A DNA stretch of 64,000 nt from Pseudobdellovibrionaceae bacterium (GCA_947449255.1 CANFQX010000018.1:1-64000), one strand, 5' to 3'; positions 35,180 to 45,772 are shown, counted from the stretch's first letter. The notes: generated from the sequence alone by a model not told the origin. Numbers and translations: made by a program.

Positions 35180-35806
35180 TTATCGTGAATAATATTCAAC
35201 AATCATGTTTTCTTCCACAACTACAGTGATATCTTCGCGATTTGGAAGATCCTTTACGATTCCTTTAAAAGAACCATGATCAGCTTCAAGCCAAGAAGGA
35301 ATTGAGCGTCTTGCTACAGACTGCATCGCAGCTTGTACTTTGACAACATCACGACTTTTCTCTGTAACTTGAATAACATCACCCTTACAAACAAGAATAC
35401 TTGGTATATTAGCCCTCTTCCCATTCAACAAGAAATGGTTATGTTTAACAAGTTGCCTTGCTTCGCGGCGAGAGTTTGCAAAACCAAGAGAATAGACAAC
35501 ATTATCAAATCGCATTTCAAGAGATTTCAACAATTCGGCACCAGTCAAACCCTTTGACCGACTTGCCTCATGCACATATTTAACAAACTGTTTCTCAGAG
35601 ATTCCATAATAGCGCTTGGCTTTCTGCTTTTCGCGCAATTGAAGCGCAAATTCTGAAAACTTCAAACGGGATTGACCGTGCTGTCCTGGCGGGTACGGTC
35701 GTCTATCAAATGAACATTTATCTGTGTAGCAACGATCACCTTTTAAAAAAAGTTTCACATTCTCACGTCGACAAAGCTTACAAACGCTTTCGTTAATGCA
35801 GCTCAC
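35180..35806 (-). CDS. rpsD: 30S ribosomal protein S4
   Basis: This 208-residue primary 16S rRNA-binding protein shows the S4 core LEMRFDNVVYSLGFANSRREARQLVKHNHFLLNG. The N-terminus holds the four zinc cysteines of the C+ type (CKLC and RCYTDKC). In other bacteria S4 represses this operon by binding its leader. It follows rpsK. Confidence 0.97.
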   Translation of the reverse strand: MSCINESVCKLCRRENVKLFLKGDRCYTDKCSFDRRPYPPGQHGQSRLKFSEFALQLREKQKAKRYYGISEKQFVKYVHEASRSKGLTGAELLKSLEMRFDNVVYSLGFANSRREARQLVKHNHFLLNGKRANIPSILVCKGDVIQVTEKSRDVVKVQAAMQSVARRSIPSWLEADHGSFKGIVKDLPNREDITVVVEENMIVEYYSR

Positions 35807-35816
35807 AATATACTCC

Positions 35817-36215
35817 TTAGATTCTTCTACGCTTAGGTGGACGGCAACCGTTATGGGGAACTGGTGTAATATCCTTTAAAGTCAGAATTCTCATGCCAGC
35901 TGCCGCCAACGCACGAATTGCAGGCTCACGACCTGCTCCTGGCCCCTTCAAGTAAACATCTACAGATCTCATTCCTGCTTCCATAGCTTTCTTAGCAGCA
36001 TCTTCTGCGGCTACCTGAGCTGCAAAAGGAGTGCCTTTTCTGCTACCCTTGAATCCAAGATGACCAGCAGAAGACCACGATACAGTAGCACCATTAGGAT
36101 CAGTCATTGTTACAATGACGTTTCCAAATCCCGCTTGAATATAGCAGTTCCCTTGAGGAACATTCCTTTTAACTTTTTTCTTTGCAACTGTTTTATTTTT
36201 GTTTTCAGAATTCAT
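35817..36215 (-). CDS. rpsK: 30S ribosomal protein S11
   Basis: This 132-residue protein of the 30S platform has [30 protein letters not shown] and ends with [16 protein letters not shown], as in S11. It lies between rpsM and rpsD. Confidence 0.97.
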   Translation of the reverse strand: MNSENKNKTVAKKKVKRNVPQGNCYIQAGFGNVIVTMTDPNGATVSWSSAGHLGFKGSRKGTPFAAQVAAEDAAKKAMEAGMRSVDVYLKGPGAGREPAIRALAAAGMRILTLKDITPVPHNGCRPPKRRRI

Positions 36216-36233
36216 TTTGTAAACAACCCCTAA

Positions 36234-36608
36234 CTATACGGCTTTTTTCTTGTTTGCGACCGTCTTCTTAGGACCTTTGCGAGTGCGAGCATTAGAACGC
36301 GTGTTCTGACCCCGAACTGGTAAGCCCTTTCGATGACGAATACCACGATAGCAATTTAGATCCATCAACCGTTTGATTGATAAACCAATTTCTCGTCGCA
36401 AATCACCTTCAACTTTAAAACTTTGCTCGATAATTCCTCTGATCTGTGCAATATGCTCATCAGTTAGCCCTTCAGTTCGTAGTACTGAAGAAATACCGAC
36501 TTGCTTACAGATCATGGCCGCGCGAGGACGACCAATCCCGTAAATATAGGTCAAAGCAATTTCAACTCTTTTGTTTCTAGGTAAATCGACACCAAGAATA
36601 CGTGCCAT
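36234..36608 (-). CDS. rpsM: 30S ribosomal protein S13
   Basis: This 124-residue head protein has the N-terminal [25 protein letters not shown] and C-terminal [25 protein letters not shown] motifs of S13. It starts 2 bases after rpmJ and precedes rpsK, as in the usual alpha operon. Confidence 0.97.
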   Translation of the reverse strand: MARILGVDLPRNKRVEIALTYIYGIGRPRAAMICKQVGISSVLRTEGLTDEHIAQIRGIIEQSFKVEGDLRREIGLSIKRLMDLNCYRGIRHRKGLPVRGQNTRSNARTRKGPKKTVANKKKAV

Positions 36609-36610
36609 AA

Positions 36611-36724
36611 CTAACCCTGCCTTTGCTTATGTTTAGGGTTTTCGCAAATAACACGAATAACACCTTTTCTTTTAATAATTTTACACTTATTACAGATTTT
36701 TTTTACAGATGGTCTTACTTTCAT
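36611..36724 (-). CDS. rpmJ: 50S ribosomal protein L36
   Basis: This 37-residue protein translates as [20 protein letters not shown] followed by a basic tail. It keeps Cys11, Cys14, Cys27 and His32, so it is the zinc-binding C+ type. It is too short for normal ORF cut-offs and lies just before rpsM. Confidence 0.96.
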   Translation of the reverse strand: MKVRPSVKKICNKCKIIKRKGVIRVICENPKHKQRQG

Positions 36725-36753
36725 AAATGTCTTCCCATAATTTCTCTATATAT

Positions 36754-36769
36754 GCCCCAAAAATGGGGC
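36754..36769. promoter_or_regulatory. Hairpin between adk and rpmJ, possible alpha-operon leader
   Basis: GCCCC and GGGGC pair with a short A/T loop, and a GCCTTAGGC inverted repeat lies alongside it on the adk side. The 124-base adk-rpmJ gap is larger than other gaps here. S4 controls the alpha operon through a leader in E. coli and Bacillus, but I cannot match this to a known leader fold. Confidence 0.3.
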
Positions 36770-36848
36770 CTAGCCTAAGGCAAAATACAAGGTCAAATTA
36801 AATAACACCAAGAACTATTGAAGTCCAGAGATAAAACAATACAGCAGC

Positions 36849-37484
36849 CTATTTTACTATTTTTTCAATCTCTTGATAAACTTCCTCAGTGTTTCGATTT
36901 CCATTAACCTCTATATATCTACCAGATTTCTTATAAAATTCTTTCAAAGGGCTTGTAAAATTCTGATATGCGTCTAATCGCGCTTGTATCACGCCTTGCT
37001 TATCATCGTTTCGCTGAATCAGTTCTGCTCCACAGGAATCACAAACATCTTCTACTTTAGATTGCTTAGATTCAATATGGTAAACAGCGCCACACTTCGT
37101 ACAGACGCGGCGCCCTGTAAGTCTACCTAATAAAACCTCTGATGGAACATCCAAAAAAATAGCCTTACTGATATTGATTTTAAGTCTTAAAACCAGCTCC
37201 TCTAAAGATTCAGCCTGAGCCAATGTTCGAGGAAAACCATCCAAAATAAAATTTGAAACACCCGTTAGTAGCATTTCTTCAACCATATTTATCACAATAG
37301 AATCAGGCACAAGCTGACCTTCATCCATATACGTTTGAGCCTCAATGCCAAGCTTTGTCTTATTTTTTATTGCATTTCTAAAAAGATCTCCAGTGCTCAG
37401 TTGTATCATACCGAGTTTCTTTACTAGTAAATCAGACTGAGTCCCTTTTCCTGAACCCGGAGCGCCAAAAAGGATCAAGTTCAA
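36849..37484 (-). CDS. adk: Adenylate kinase
   Basis: This 211-residue enzyme interconverts ATP, AMP and two ADP. It has P-loop [13 protein letters not shown]-binding [17 protein letters not shown] and the [16 protein letters not shown] with a second CDSCG, so four cysteines bind zinc in the LID, a feature common outside enterobacteria. Its start overlaps the secY stop (ATGA). Confidence 0.97.
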   Translation of the reverse strand: MNLILFGAPGSGKGTQSDLLVKKLGMIQLSTGDLFRNAIKNKTKLGIEAQTYMDEGQLVPDSIVINMVEEMLLTGVSNFILDGFPRTLAQAESLEELVLRLKINISKAIFLDVPSEVLLGRLTGRRVCTKCGAVYHIESKQSKVEDVCDSCGAELIQRNDDKQGVIQARLDAYQNFTSPLKEFYKKSGRYIEVNGNRNTEEVYQEIEKIVK

Positions 37485-38809
37485 AATTGAACCCTCCTGC
37501 TTCTAACCTTAGCGCCCTTCATCAACCCCTCATACTTTTGAGTAATAATATGGGATTGAATCTGCTGAGCAGTATCAAGAGCTACCCCGACCAAAATCAA
37601 TAAACTAGTACCACCGAAATAAAAAGGTACATTAAGCTGACCAGCTAGAATTCCTGGCAAGATACAGATTACGCTTAGGTAAATACAGCCTAAGACATTT
37701 ACTCTCTCCAACACCTTTTGAATGTATTCAGACGTACTGTTTCCTGCGCGAACGCCAGGAATAAACCCGCCATATTTTTTTAAATTATCTGCTACTTCGC
37801 TGGGATTGAACACTATCTCAGTATAAAAGAATGAAAAGAACACAATTAATGCGACAAACATTATGTTAAAAATAGTCCCAGATGGATTTAAAGAATCTTG
37901 AAGAGCCTTTAGCCAAGGAACATGTACAAACTGAGCCATTGTCGCCGGAAACATTAAAAGAGAGCTTGCAAAAATTGGAGGAATTACTCCAGAAAAATTA
38001 ATTTTAATAGGAAGATGACTAGTTGGGGTCTGCATAGATTGCATACCACCTCCACCAGACCTCTGAGAATATTGAACAGTAATTCTCCTCTGTGCAACCT
38101 CCATAAAGATAACCGCCGCAATAATAGCTACCATGAATAATACCAAAATAAGTACTATCGGAAATTTCATCTCGCCACCTTTCACAAGCTCAAAAAGTCT
38201 TTGAGCACCTGAAGGAATGGCAGCTGCAATCCCAGTGAAAATCACAAGTGAAGATCCGTTACCAATACCTCTTTCAGTGATTTGCTCACCCAGCCACATT
38301 ATAAAACATGTCCCAGCAGTTAGTGTAATTATTGTCATAACCTGAAAGGGTAAAAAAGCAACAATGGGAGCGACTACTAGAGGATGACCGTCTGGACTGG
38401 TTGAATTCATCAGCCAGCTACTAATTCCATAGCCTTGAATTACAGCAAGAATCACTGTAGAATACCTAGTATACTGGTTTATTTTTCTACGCCCCTGCTC
38501 TCCTTCTTTTTTCAAGGACTCAAGCACAGGGACAGCGGATGTTAATAACTGAAATATGATAGAGGCTGAAATATAGGGCATAATTCCTAGCGCAAAAATA
38601 CTAAACTGTGATAGCGCCCCGCCCGTGAATGTATTAAAAAGTCCGAATATGCCGCGACTCTGGGCCTGAAAAAAGGAGAGTACCGCCGGCCCATCTACAC
38701 CAGGCGTTGGGACGTGAACCCCTATCCTATAGACAGCCAACAAAAATAGCGTAAAAAATATACGATTACGAAGGTCTGAATTTTTTGCGATACTCTCTAT
38801 TGCTGACAC
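37481..38809 (-). CDS. secY: Preprotein translocase subunit SecY
   Basis: This 442-residue channel protein of the Sec translocon has about ten membrane helices, the [12 protein letters not shown] start region and [17 protein letters not shown]. It starts at a GTG overlapping the rplO stop (TAGTG), so it is translationally coupled. SecE is encoded about 24 kb upstream in the same cluster. Confidence 0.97.
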   Translation of the reverse strand: MSAIESIAKNSDLRNRIFFTLFLLAVYRIGVHVPTPGVDGPAVLSFFQAQSRGIFGLFNTFTGGALSQFSIFALGIMPYISASIIFQLLTSAVPVLESLKKEGEQGRRKINQYTRYSTVILAVIQGYGISSWLMNSTSPDGHPLVVAPIVAFLPFQVMTIITLTAGTCFIMWLGEQITERGIGNGSSLVIFTGIAAAIPSGAQRLFELVKGGEMKFPIVLILVLFMVAIIAAVIFMEVAQRRITVQYSQRSGGGGMQSMQTPTSHLPIKINFSGVIPPIFASSLLMFPATMAQFVHVPWLKALQDSLNPSGTIFNIMFVALIVFFSFFYTEIVFNPSEVADNLKKYGGFIPGVRAGNSTSEYIQKVLERVNVLGCIYLSVICILPGILAGQLNVPFYFGGTSLLILVGVALDTAQQIQSHIITQKYEGLMKGAKVRSRRVQF

Positions 38810-39246
38810 TACTTAATTACCTCAACCTTGCCGCCAGCAGCCTCGATAGCCTTTTTTGCGGATTCTGTGAACTTATGAGCCTTTACCAACAATGCAACCT
38901 TAAGCTCGCCATTGCCCAAGATTTTAACATTACCCTTGTTAACTAATCCGGCCTCTCTAAGTCCATCTGGATTAACTTCACCGGAAAAGCTCGCTAATTG
39001 GCCAATATTGACAATTTCAAAACGATTAGCAAAAGCAACGTTACTAAAGCCGAACTTAGGCAATCTACGATGAATAGGCGTCTGCCCACCCTCGAAACCC
39101 CTGCGCACACGACCACCAGTACGAGCAAGCTGACCTTTATGACCCTTTGTTGAAGTACCACCCATGCCAGAACCAATTCCACGACCAATTCTCTTTGGGC
39201 TATGCTTAGATCCCTCTTTTGGAGCTAACGATCTTAACAGGCTCAT
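38809..39246 (-). CDS. rplO: 50S ribosomal protein L15
   Basis: This 145-residue protein has the glycine-rich L15 N-terminus ([21 protein letters not shown]), [18 protein letters not shown] and a C-terminal globular part. It follows rpmD by 3 bases and overlaps the secY start by one base. Confidence 0.97.
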   Translation of the reverse strand: MSLLRSLAPKEGSKHSPKRIGRGIGSGMGGTSTKGHKGQLARTGGRVRRGFEGGQTPIHRRLPKFGFSNVAFANRFEIVNIGQLASFSGEVNPDGLREAGLVNKGNVKILGNGELKVALLVKAHKFTESAKKAIEAAGGKVEVIK

Positions 39247-39249
39247 ATA

Positions 39250-39435
39250 TTACCCCTTTACTACAACATCTACAAGATGTTGTACCTTCATGATTTGGCC
39301 TCTATTAGCCAAAGTATCATTCACTATGGCAGACGACTGGCGCTTCCTTAGTCCGAGGCATCTTACTGCATCTTTCTGATCCTGAGTGCAGCCAATTAAA
39401 GATCTTTTTAATGTCAGAATAAATTTCTTAGTCAT
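39250..39435 (-). CDS. rpmD: 50S ribosomal protein L30
   Basis: This 61-residue protein reads MTKKFILTLKRSLIGC and has RCLGLRKRQSSAIV, matching L30. I start it at the ATG at 39435, since an upstream in-frame ATG at 39447 overlaps its ribosome-binding site GGTGG. Confidence 0.94.
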   Translation of the reverse strand: MTKKFILTLKRSLIGCTQDQKDAVRCLGLRKRQSSAIVNDTLANRGQIMKVQHLVDVVVKG

Positions 39436-39452
39436 ATTTTCCACCATTCAGA

Positions 39453-39911
39453 CTACTTCAGCTGCTTAAGCTGATTTAATCCATCAATCGTTGCCCGCAC
39501 AGCATTATGAGGATTGCGGGTACCAACACACTTAGTTAGAATATCCTTAATGCCAACAGACTCAAGAACAGCCCGAACCGCACCACCAGCGATAACACCG
39601 GTACCCGGCGCTGCCGGCTTCATAATTACCTTGGCTGCTCCAAACTTACCAATAACCTCGTGAGGAATGGTACGACCATCCTTAAGATTAACGGCCTTTG
39701 CAAGCTTCTTTGCAGCTCTGCTTGCTTTACCAATCGCCTCAGGAACTTCTCCTGCCTTGCCAGAACCAAACCCAACATCGCCGGATTTGTTACCAACAAC
39801 TACTAGAGCAGCGAAGGAAAAGCGGCGACCACCCTTAACGACCTTAGTCACTCGATTAATTGCAACAACACGCTCTTCTAATTCAGCAACCTGTACTTGA
39901 ATTTTCTCCAC
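39453..39911 (-). CDS. rpsE: 30S ribosomal protein S5
   Basis: This 152-residue protein has the S5 double-stranded RNA-binding stretch ([21 protein letters not shown]) and the [15 protein letters not shown] and [13 protein letters not shown] motifs. It lies between rplR and rpmD. Confidence 0.97.
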   Translation of the reverse strand: MEKIQVQVAELEERVVAINRVTKVVKGGRRFSFAALVVVGNKSGDVGFGSGKAGEVPEAIGKASRAAKKLAKAVNLKDGRTIPHEVIGKFGAAKVIMKPAAPGTGVIAGGAVRAVLESVGIKDILTKCVGTRNPHNAVRATIDGLNQLKQLK

Positions 39912-39921
39912 ACTTAACTCC

Positions 39922-40287
39922 TTAGAAATTTAAGCCGCCCTCACGAGCACCCTCAGCTAGAGATTTAACACGACCATGATAGAGATATCCATTGCGATCA
40001 AAAACAACACTTTTAATGTTCTTCAATGTTGCAGCTTTCGCTACCTCCACACCAATAACCTTTGCCATATCGGTTCCAGCTAATTCAGGTCTGCCGATGG
40101 ACGAGGCAGCAACAATAGTGTGCCCAGTTACATCATTGATAACCTGTGCATACATATGTTTGCCGCTTCTATATACGCAAAGACGAGGCCTAACTTCTGT
40201 ACCACCAACAGTTTTCCGAATCCTAATTTTTTTCTTAAGACGATTAACTTTTCTATCACTAGTATGTTTACTTATTTTTAACTTCAT
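39922..40287 (-). CDS. rplR: 50S ribosomal protein L18
   Basis: This 121-residue 5S rRNA-binding protein has the signature [20 protein letters not shown] and [20 protein letters not shown]. It follows rplF. Confidence 0.97.
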   Translation of the reverse strand: MKLKISKHTSDRKVNRLKKKIRIRKTVGGTEVRPRLCVYRSGKHMYAQVINDVTGHTIVAASSIGRPELAGTDMAKVIGVEVAKAATLKNIKSVVFDRNGYLYHGRVKSLAEGAREGGLNF

Positions 40288-40295
40288 AATTTCCT

Positions 40296-40838
40296 CTATT
40301 TACCCGCAGATTTACCGGCTTTTCGACGAATATGCTCTCCAGCATACCTAATACCCTTACCAAGATAAGGTTCTGGCGGACGATAGGACCGGATTTTCGC
40401 CGCGACCTGACCAACAAGCTCCCTATTTGGGCCCGAAATTGAAATGGCAGTCTGTTTCTCTACCTTAATTTCAATTCCTTCAGGTATCTCAAAAACCACT
40501 GGATGAGAAAAACCAAGCGAAAGCTCTAACTTTTTACCCGCTACATTTGCACGATAACCAACGCCCTGAAGCTCAAGACCCTTCGAAAAGCCCTTCGTTA
40601 CCCCAGTCACTGCATTCTGAATAAGAGCTCTGTATAGACCATGCAAAGAACGAGATTCTTTCGAGTCATCAGCACGTAAGAGAATAATTTTATTATTCTC
40701 AATCCTCGCAGAAACCTCATTTTTCATACAAATCTTCAACGAAGACTTCGCACCCATAATTGTCACCTCATTAAGAGGGGACAAATCAACTTTTACCGTG
40801 TTATCAAAAACAACTGGCGCTCTACCAATCCTAGACAT
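40296..40838 (-). CDS. rplF: 50S ribosomal protein L6
   Basis: This 180-residue protein begins MSRIGRAPV and ends with the L6 signature PEPYLGKGIRYAGEHIRRKAGKS. It lies near the GTPase-associated region of the 50S. The internal GLELQGVGYRA is typical. Confidence 0.97.
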   Translation of the reverse strand: MSRIGRAPVVFDNTVKVDLSPLNEVTIMGAKSSLKICMKNEVSARIENNKIILLRADDSKESRSLHGLYRALIQNAVTGVTKGFSKGLELQGVGYRANVAGKKLELSLGFSHPVVFEIPEGIEIKVEKQTAISISGPNRELVGQVAAKIRSYRPPEPYLGKGIRYAGEHIRRKAGKSAGK

Positions 40839-40845
40839 AAATCAC

Positions 40846-41235
40846 CTACCAAAGTGTTGCAAGCAACTCGCCACCAAGCTTTTGCTCAGCTGCCTGTTTC
40901 CCGCTCATGATCCCCTTACTTGTGCTGATAATGGATATGCCAAAACCAGACCGTACTTGGGGAATTTTATCAGACTTAACATAAACTCGTCTTCCTGGCC
41001 TGCTCACTCTATCGATTGAGCTTATAACATGACCACCTGACTCGTCATACTTCAAGTATACACGCATAATTCCTTGCTTGCTATCCTTCGCTATTTTGAA
41101 GCTTCTAACTAAACCCTCATTAATGAGAATTTGAGCTATACCTTCTCTAACTTTGGAAGCAGGCAAATCAACTTTTTCATGTTTTGCTGTACCAGCATTT
41201 CGAATAATTGTTAGAAACTGAGAAATTGTGTCCAT
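40846..41235 (-). CDS. rpsH: 30S ribosomal protein S8
   Basis: This 129-residue rRNA-binding protein has LTIIRNAGTAKHEKVDLPASK and the C-terminal GFGISIISTSKGIMSGKQA. In E. coli S8 represses the spc operon. It sits between rpsN and rplF. Confidence 0.97.
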   Translation of the reverse strand: MDTISQFLTIIRNAGTAKHEKVDLPASKVREGIAQILINEGLVRSFKIAKDSKQGIMRVYLKYDESGGHVISSIDRVSRPGRRVYVKSDKIPQVRSGFGISIISTSKGIMSGKQAAEQKLGGELLATLW

Positions 41236-41245
41236 AGTTTTCCCT

Positions 41246-41551
41246 CTACCAGCTAGCTTTCGTCACACCTGGTAATTTACCATCAAGTGCAAGCTGTCTA
41301 AATGCAATACGTGACAGTCCAAATTTGCGATAATTTCCGCGCGGACGCCCTGAAATTTCACATCGTGTTATCACGCGGTTAATATTAGTGTTCTTTGGAA
41401 GAGCTTGCAGCTTTTTACGAGCTAGGAGCCTCTCATCTTCAGAAACCTTCATATCTACTGCCTTAGATCTGAGTTCTTTCCGATATTTTGTGTATTTCTT
41501 TGCAATTTCTTTTCTTTTATTATTCTTTACGATACTTGACTTGCGCGCCAT
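41246..41551 (-). CDS. rpsN: 30S ribosomal protein S14 (zinc-free type)
   Basis: This 101-residue protein is the long S14 form, without the CxxC pairs of short zinc-binding S14. It ends in RFGLSR-like [26 protein letters not shown]. It lies between rplE and rpsH. Confidence 0.97.
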   Translation of the reverse strand: MARKSSIVKNNKRKEIAKKYTKYRKELRSKAVDMKVSEDERLLARKKLQALPKNTNINRVITRCEISGRPRGNYRKFGLSRIAFRQLALDGKLPGVTKASW

Positions 41552-41560
41552 TTAATAATC

Positions 41561-42100
41561 CTACTTTCTAAAGGGCATGCCGAGTGCCTCAAGAAGCGCT
41601 CTTCCCTCAGCATCGTTTTTTGCGGTTGTGCAAATAGTGATATTCATTCCCCGAGTCTTATCAACCTTATCAAAGTTTATCTCCGGGAAAACAATCTGCT
41701 CTTTAAGACCCATATTGTAATTTCCACGACCATCAAAACCCTTGCTAGGCAAACCACGGAAGTCTCTCACACGCGGCAAAGCCAACGTATTTAAGCGATC
41801 AAAGAAAGACCACATCTTTTCTTTTCTCAAAGTAACCCTAACACCCAAAGGAATGCCTGCACGAAGCTTGAAATTAGAGATAGCTTTTTTAGCTTTTGTG
41901 ATCACTGCCTTCTGACCCGTAATTGAAGATATTTCATCAACAACAGTATTCAAAATTTTTGGATTCTGAACAGCCTCACTCAAGCAAACGCTTAAGGTAA
42001 TCTTCTCTAACTTAGGAACCTGCATTACATTCTGAACACCCAACTGCTGCTTTAAAGCAGGAGAGATTTCTAAAATATATTTTTCTTTTAAACGATTCAT
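41561..42100 (-). CDS. rplE: 50S ribosomal protein L5
   Basis: This 179-residue 5S rRNA-binding protein has [48 protein letters not shown] and [10 protein letters not shown]. The usual NMGVGEA of L5 reads SVCLSEA here, a divergent spot. I start at the ATG at 42100, with GGGGTATGGT ahead; a GTG at 42112 is the alternative. It directly follows rplN with no rplX between them. Confidence 0.95.
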   Translation of the reverse strand: MNRLKEKYILEISPALKQQLGVQNVMQVPKLEKITLSVCLSEAVQNPKILNTVVDEISSITGQKAVITKAKKAISNFKLRAGIPLGVRVTLRKEKMWSFFDRLNTLALPRVRDFRGLPSKGFDGRGNYNMGLKEQIVFPEINFDKVDKTRGMNITICTTAKNDAEGRALLEALGMPFRK

Positions 42101-42111
42101 ACCATACCCCA

Positions 42112-42480
42112 CTATAGAACTTCAGGAGCCAAAGAAACAATCTTAGCGAATGCTTTTGCTCTAAGTTCCCTTGCTACTGGCCCAAAGATTCGAGTTCCAA
42201 TAGGCTCTTTCGATGCATTTATCAAAACCGCAGAGTTATCGTCAAAACGAATATAAGAACCATCTGCGCGTCGAAGCTTTTGAACAGTTCTTACAACTAC
42301 TGCTTTTGCAACATCACCTTTTTTAACCTTAGCATTAGGAAGTGCCTCCTTTATGGAAACAACGATGATATCACCAATTGATGCTACTCTTCGCTTGGAA
42401 CCGCCAAGAACCTTTACACACATAACTTCCTTCGCGCCGGAGTTATCTGCCACATTGAGTCTAGTTTGCATTTGAATCAT
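42112..42480 (-). CDS. rplN: 50S ribosomal protein L14
   Basis: This 122-residue protein begins [21 protein letters not shown] and contains [26 protein letters not shown], as in L14 at the subunit interface. It is normally followed by rplX, but here its stop meets the rplE start region. Confidence 0.97.
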   Translation of the reverse strand: MIQMQTRLNVADNSGAKEVMCVKVLGGSKRRVASIGDIIVVSIKEALPNAKVKKGDVAKAVVVRTVQKLRRADGSYIRFDDNSAVLINASKEPIGTRIFGPVARELRAKAFAKIVSLAPEVL

Positions 42481-42489
42481 GATTTTACC

Positions 42490-42762
42490 CTACGCCTTTG
42501 AAGCTTCGACGATTTCCGTCAAAGCCCAACGTTTAGTCTTACTAAGTGGACGTGTCTCACGAATCCTAACGACGTCGCCAATTTTAGCTTGGTTACTTTC
42601 GTCATGAGCCTTAAAGACCGATGTTTTCTTTACATATTTACCGTACTTAGCGTGTCTAACCATGCGATAGATTAATACAGATATAGTTTTATCCATCTTA
42701 TCGCTGATAACCTCGCCAACCACTTCAATTTTTCTACCTCTAGAACTAATTTCGGTTGTCAT
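42490..42762 (-). CDS. rpsQ: 30S ribosomal protein S17
   Basis: This 90-residue protein has [18 protein letters not shown] and the S17 signature [18 protein letters not shown]. It lies between rpmC and rplN. Confidence 0.97.
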   Translation of the reverse strand: MTTEISSRGRKIEVVGEVISDKMDKTISVLIYRMVRHAKYGKYVKKTSVFKAHDESNQAKIGDVVRIRETRPLSKTKRWALTEIVEASKA

Positions 42763-42770
42763 AATTTATC

Positions 42771-42962
42771 CTACCTCGCCACTTTTTTTACAATAGCAGT
42801 ATTTATTTTAGCTATATCGCGGCGAAGATCACGGATTTCAATTGGGTTCGAGAGTTGACCAATTGAATTCTTAATGCGCGCCTGAAACAAATCATCTGAC
42901 AGACTTGTTCTCTTTTTCTTTAAATCACTAACAGATAAATCTTTAATCTCCAAGAATTTCAT
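42771..42962 (-). CDS. rpmC: 50S ribosomal protein L29
   Basis: This 63-residue helical hairpin protein near the peptide exit tunnel has the pattern LKKKRTSLSDDLFQARIKNSIGQLSNPIEIRDLRRDIAKINT. It lies 2 bases after rplP. Confidence 0.94.
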   Translation of the reverse strand: MKFLEIKDLSVSDLKKKRTSLSDDLFQARIKNSIGQLSNPIEIRDLRRDIAKINTAIVKKVAR

Positions 42963-42964
42963 CT

Positions 42965-43372
42965 TTACTCCCTAACCAAAAAACGTGTCTTGAAAGGCAA
43001 CTTATGCGCAGCACGCTCGAAGGCCTCTTTTGCTTGCTCACGTGTAACGCCATTCATTTCAAACAACACTTTACCAGGAAGAATACGAGATACCCATAAT
43101 TCCGGATTACCTTTACCACTTCCCATTCGAGTTTCAGCAGGTTTCTTCGTTACTGGAATATTTGGAAACACTCGACACCAGATCTTCCCACCACGCTTAA
43201 CGCTTCTGGAAATTGCGATCCTTGCAGCCTCCAGCTGACGAGCAGTCATTCGACCCTCTTCAATCGCCTGAAGTCCATAATCACCAAAATCAAGATTCGC
43301 ACCCCTGACAGCAAAGCCAGTAGCACGCCCAACAAACTGCTTACGCCATTTAACTCTCTTAGGACTTAACAC
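42965..43372 (-). CDS. rplP: 50S ribosomal protein L16
   Basis: This 135-residue protein starts with [15 protein letters not shown] after its initiator and has [23 protein letters not shown] and [15 protein letters not shown] choose GTG at 43372 because GAGGAGG lies 6 bases upstream and the family normally begins here. A GTG seven codons earlier lies deeper in rpsC. The chosen start overlaps the rpsC end by 14 bases. Confidence 0.95.
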   Translation of the reverse strand: MLSPKRVKWRKQFVGRATGFAVRGANLDFGDYGLQAIEEGRMTARQLEAARIAISRSVKRGGKIWCRVFPNIPVTKKPAETRMGSGKGNPELWVSRILPGKVLFEMNGVTREQAKEAFERAAHKLPFKTRFLVRE

Positions 43373-44024
43373 GGCCGGCCTCCTCAACTTCACGAGCAGA
43401 TAAGATATCGCCTTTATATATCCAAACCTTCAAACCTATTATGCCATACGCAGTCAGTGACTCCGCTGTGCCATAATCAATATCAGCTCTCAATGTATGA
43501 AGTGGAACACTCTTCTCGTTATACCACTCTGATCGAGCAATCTCTGCCCCATCAAGTCTTCCCGATACTCTAATCTTGATACCTCTTACGCCACCCTTGA
43601 TTGCCGCTGCAATTGATTTCTTTAAAGCTCGCCTCCAAGAAATACGTTTCTCAAGCTGTTGAGCTATACTTTCAGCTACTAATTGCGCGTCTAAGTCCGG
43701 TTTCCGAACTTCTTGAATGCTCAGAAAAACTTCATTTGGAGTAAGCTTTTGAACATCAGACTTTAACGCATCAATTCCTGTGCCTTTTTTACCAATAACT
43801 ACACCTGGGCGAGCTGTTGAGATAATTATTTTTATCTTCTTAGCTGCTCGCTCCATTTCAATCTTAGCAACCCCAGCATGTTTTAACTTTGCTTTGAGGT
43901 ATTTTCTTAGACGAATATCCTCATGTAGATTCTCAAAATATTGACTGCCTTTTGCATACCAACGAGAGTCCCAAGTCCTGATAACACCTACTCTTAGACC
44001 AATAGGATTAACCTTTTGTCCCAC
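43359..44024 (-). CDS. rpsC: 30S ribosomal protein S3
   Basis: This 221-residue protein has the KH domain ([20 protein letters not shown]), the [23 protein letters not shown] stretch and [11 protein letters not shown], all typical of S3 at the mRNA entry. It follows rplV by 2 bases. Confidence 0.97.
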   Translation of the reverse strand: MGQKVNPIGLRVGVIRTWDSRWYAKGSQYFENLHEDIRLRKYLKAKLKHAGVAKIEMERAAKKIKIIISTARPGVVIGKKGTGIDALKSDVQKLTPNEVFLSIQEVRKPDLDAQLVAESIAQQLEKRISWRRALKKSIAAAIKGGVRGIKIRVSGRLDGAEIARSEWYNEKSVPLHTLRADIDYGTAESLTAYGIIGLKVWIYKGDILSAREVEEAGRVKS

Positions 44025-44026
44025 GA

Positions 44027-44359
44027 TTATTTCTCCTCAAGTACTACGTTAATATGGCTAGTTTTCTTTCGAACCCCGAAAGCGCGCCCTTGAGCGCGAG
44101 GACGGAACCTTTTTAAAACAGGACCCTGATCAACCCAAATTGATTTAACAACCAGACTATCAACATCCATAACCTTTTTAAACTCAGCATTTGCGACCGC
44201 TGATTCAATTAATTTTTTTACCATTCCTGCAGTCTTTTTGTTCAAGAATGTAAGAGTTTTTACAGCTTCATTTACATCTTTACCACGAACCAGGTCAACA
44301 ACAAGTCTGGCTTTCTGCGCCCCAACTCTTGCATATTTAAGACTAGCTTTAACTTCCAT
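44027..44359 (-). CDS. rplV: 50S ribosomal protein L22
   Basis: This 110-residue protein lines the exit tunnel. It has [21 protein letters not shown] and the C-terminal beta-hairpin region [25 protein letters not shown]. It lies between rpsS and rpsC. Confidence 0.97.
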   Translation of the reverse strand: MEVKASLKYARVGAQKARLVVDLVRGKDVNEAVKTLTFLNKKTAGMVKKLIESAVANAEFKKVMDVDSLVVKSIWVDQGPVLKRFRPRAQGRAFGVRKKTSHINVVLEEK

Positions 44360-44371
44360 AATAAACCCCTA

Positions 44372-44662
44372 CTATTTCTTAGCTGCAGCAGGCGCCGCAG
44401 CTTTCTTTTCAGCATGACCCTGGAAAGTTCTAGTTGGCGCAAATTCACCCAACTTATGACCAATCATGTTCTCAGTAATATAAACTGGGACAAATTTCCT
44501 ACCATTATGAACGGCAAATGTAAGACCGATTGTCTCCGGAAGGATTGTCGAGCGGCGAGACCAAGTCTTGATAACTTTTTTGTCACTTTTTTCGATCGCG
44601 TGGTCGATCTTCTTTTGAACGTGAAGATCAACAAACGGACCCTTCTTAATTGAGCGTGCCAC
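44372..44662 (-). CDS. rpsS: 30S ribosomal protein S19
   Basis: This 96-residue protein begins [12 protein letters not shown] and has [22 protein letters not shown] and [15 protein letters not shown]. It ends with a short Ala/Lys tail. It follows rplB. Confidence 0.97.
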   Translation of the reverse strand: MARSIKKGPFVDLHVQKKIDHAIEKSDKKVIKTWSRRSTILPETIGLTFAVHNGRKFVPVYITENMIGHKLGEFAPTRTFQGHAEKKAAAPAAAKK

Positions 44663-44671
44663 TTTCTACTC

Positions 44672-45490
44672 CTACTTACGTCTCTTGATAATAGACGAGT
44701 TTGTTCTCTTATTATGTCTTGTCTTATAACCCTTACAAGGCTGACCCCATGGTGTAACAGGATGATGACCTTTTCCAACGCCTTCACCACCGCCGAGAGG
44801 ATGATCAACAGGATTCATCGCCATACCTCTAACTCCAGGCCTAATACCTCTCCAACGAGATCTACCAGCCTTACCGAGAGAAATATTTTCGTTATCCGTA
44901 TTGCCAACCTGACCAACTGACCCCCTGCACACAGAAAGTATTTGCTTCAACTCTCCTGATGGCATCCGTACCTGACAATATTTATCGCCCTTACCAGCTA
45001 GAGTGGCACTGGCGCCAGCGCCTCTACAGACCTGACCGCCTTTTCCCGGACGCAACTCAATATTATGAATCACGGTACCAACTGGAATTGCAAATAGAGG
45101 TAAAGAATTTCCAGGTTTAATATCAGCTTTTTCAGACGAAACTACAGAGTCACCAACATTTAAACCAACAGGGGCTATAATATAAGCCTTTTCACCGTCA
45201 GCATACGACAGCAAAGCTATTCGAGATGTTCTGTTAGGATCATATTCAATCGCTGATACTTTTGCGGGAACCTCAAGCTTGGTTCTTTTGAAGTCAATTA
45301 AGCGATATTTACGCTTATGACCACCGCCCTGATGCCTGATTGTTATTTGACCATGATTATTACGCGCGCCATTTTTCTTCAGAGGCGCCAACAAAGATTT
45401 TTCTGGTGAAGTTTTAGTAACCTCAGAGAAATCAAAACCTGTCATACTACGGCGACCATGAGAGCGTGGGGCAAAATTTCTGATACCCAT
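44672..45490 (-). CDS. rplB: 50S ribosomal protein L2
   Basis: This 272-residue protein near the peptidyl-transferase centre has GRNNHGQ-like [30 protein letters not shown]-like [12 protein letters not shown] and [17 protein letters not shown], which includes the functional His. It lies between rplW and rpsS. Confidence 0.97.
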   Translation of the reverse strand: MGIRNFAPRSHGRRSMTGFDFSEVTKTSPEKSLLAPLKKNGARNNHGQITIRHQGGGHKRKYRLIDFKRTKLEVPAKVSAIEYDPNRTSRIALLSYADGEKAYIIAPVGLNVGDSVVSSEKADIKPGNSLPLFAIPVGTVIHNIELRPGKGGQVCRGAGASATLAGKGDKYCQVRMPSGELKQILSVCRGSVGQVGNTDNENISLGKAGRSRWRGIRPGVRGMAMNPVDHPLGGGEGVGKGHHPVTPWGQPCKGYKTRHNKRTNSSIIKRRK

Positions 45491-45493
45491 TAC

Positions 45494-45772
45494 CTATACT
45501 CCCTCAAATAGAGCGATCTTCTCACCTTCAACAAGCTTAACAAAAGCTTTTTTCCAGTAAGGGACCTTGGTTAAACCAAACTTAGAATTCTTAGAGTGCC
45601 CGCGGCAAACACTTGTCCTAACACCCTGCACTTTAACTTTAAAATGCTTCTCGACTGCATTTTTAACTTCAATCTTAGTAGCTTTGATATCTACTTCGAA
45701 GACATAAATTCCAGCGGCATTATGAAATGTATTTTTCTCAGTAACGAGAGGTGCTTTAATAATATTTTTCAT
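45494..45772 (-). CDS. rplW: 50S ribosomal protein L23
   Basis: This 92-residue exit-tunnel protein docks trigger factor and SRP. It begins MKNIIKAPLVTEKNTF and has VFEVDIKATKIEVKNAVEKHFKVKV. I start at the ATG at 45772, which overlaps the rplD stop (ATGA) and has GGAGAG upstream. An in-frame upstream codon lies seven residues earlier. Confidence 0.95.
   Translation of the reverse strand: MKNIIKAPLVTEKNTFHNAAGIYVFEVDIKATKIEVKNAVEKHFKVKVQGVRTSVCRGHSKNSKFGLTKVPYWKKAFVKLVEGEKIALFEGV

Noticed and set aside
44464-44808. Extra minus-strand frames across rpsS/rplB and similar long frames on the plus strand within rpoB and rpoC.
   Set aside because: They overlap well-conserved ribosomal or polymerase genes and lack family matches and ribosome-binding sites.
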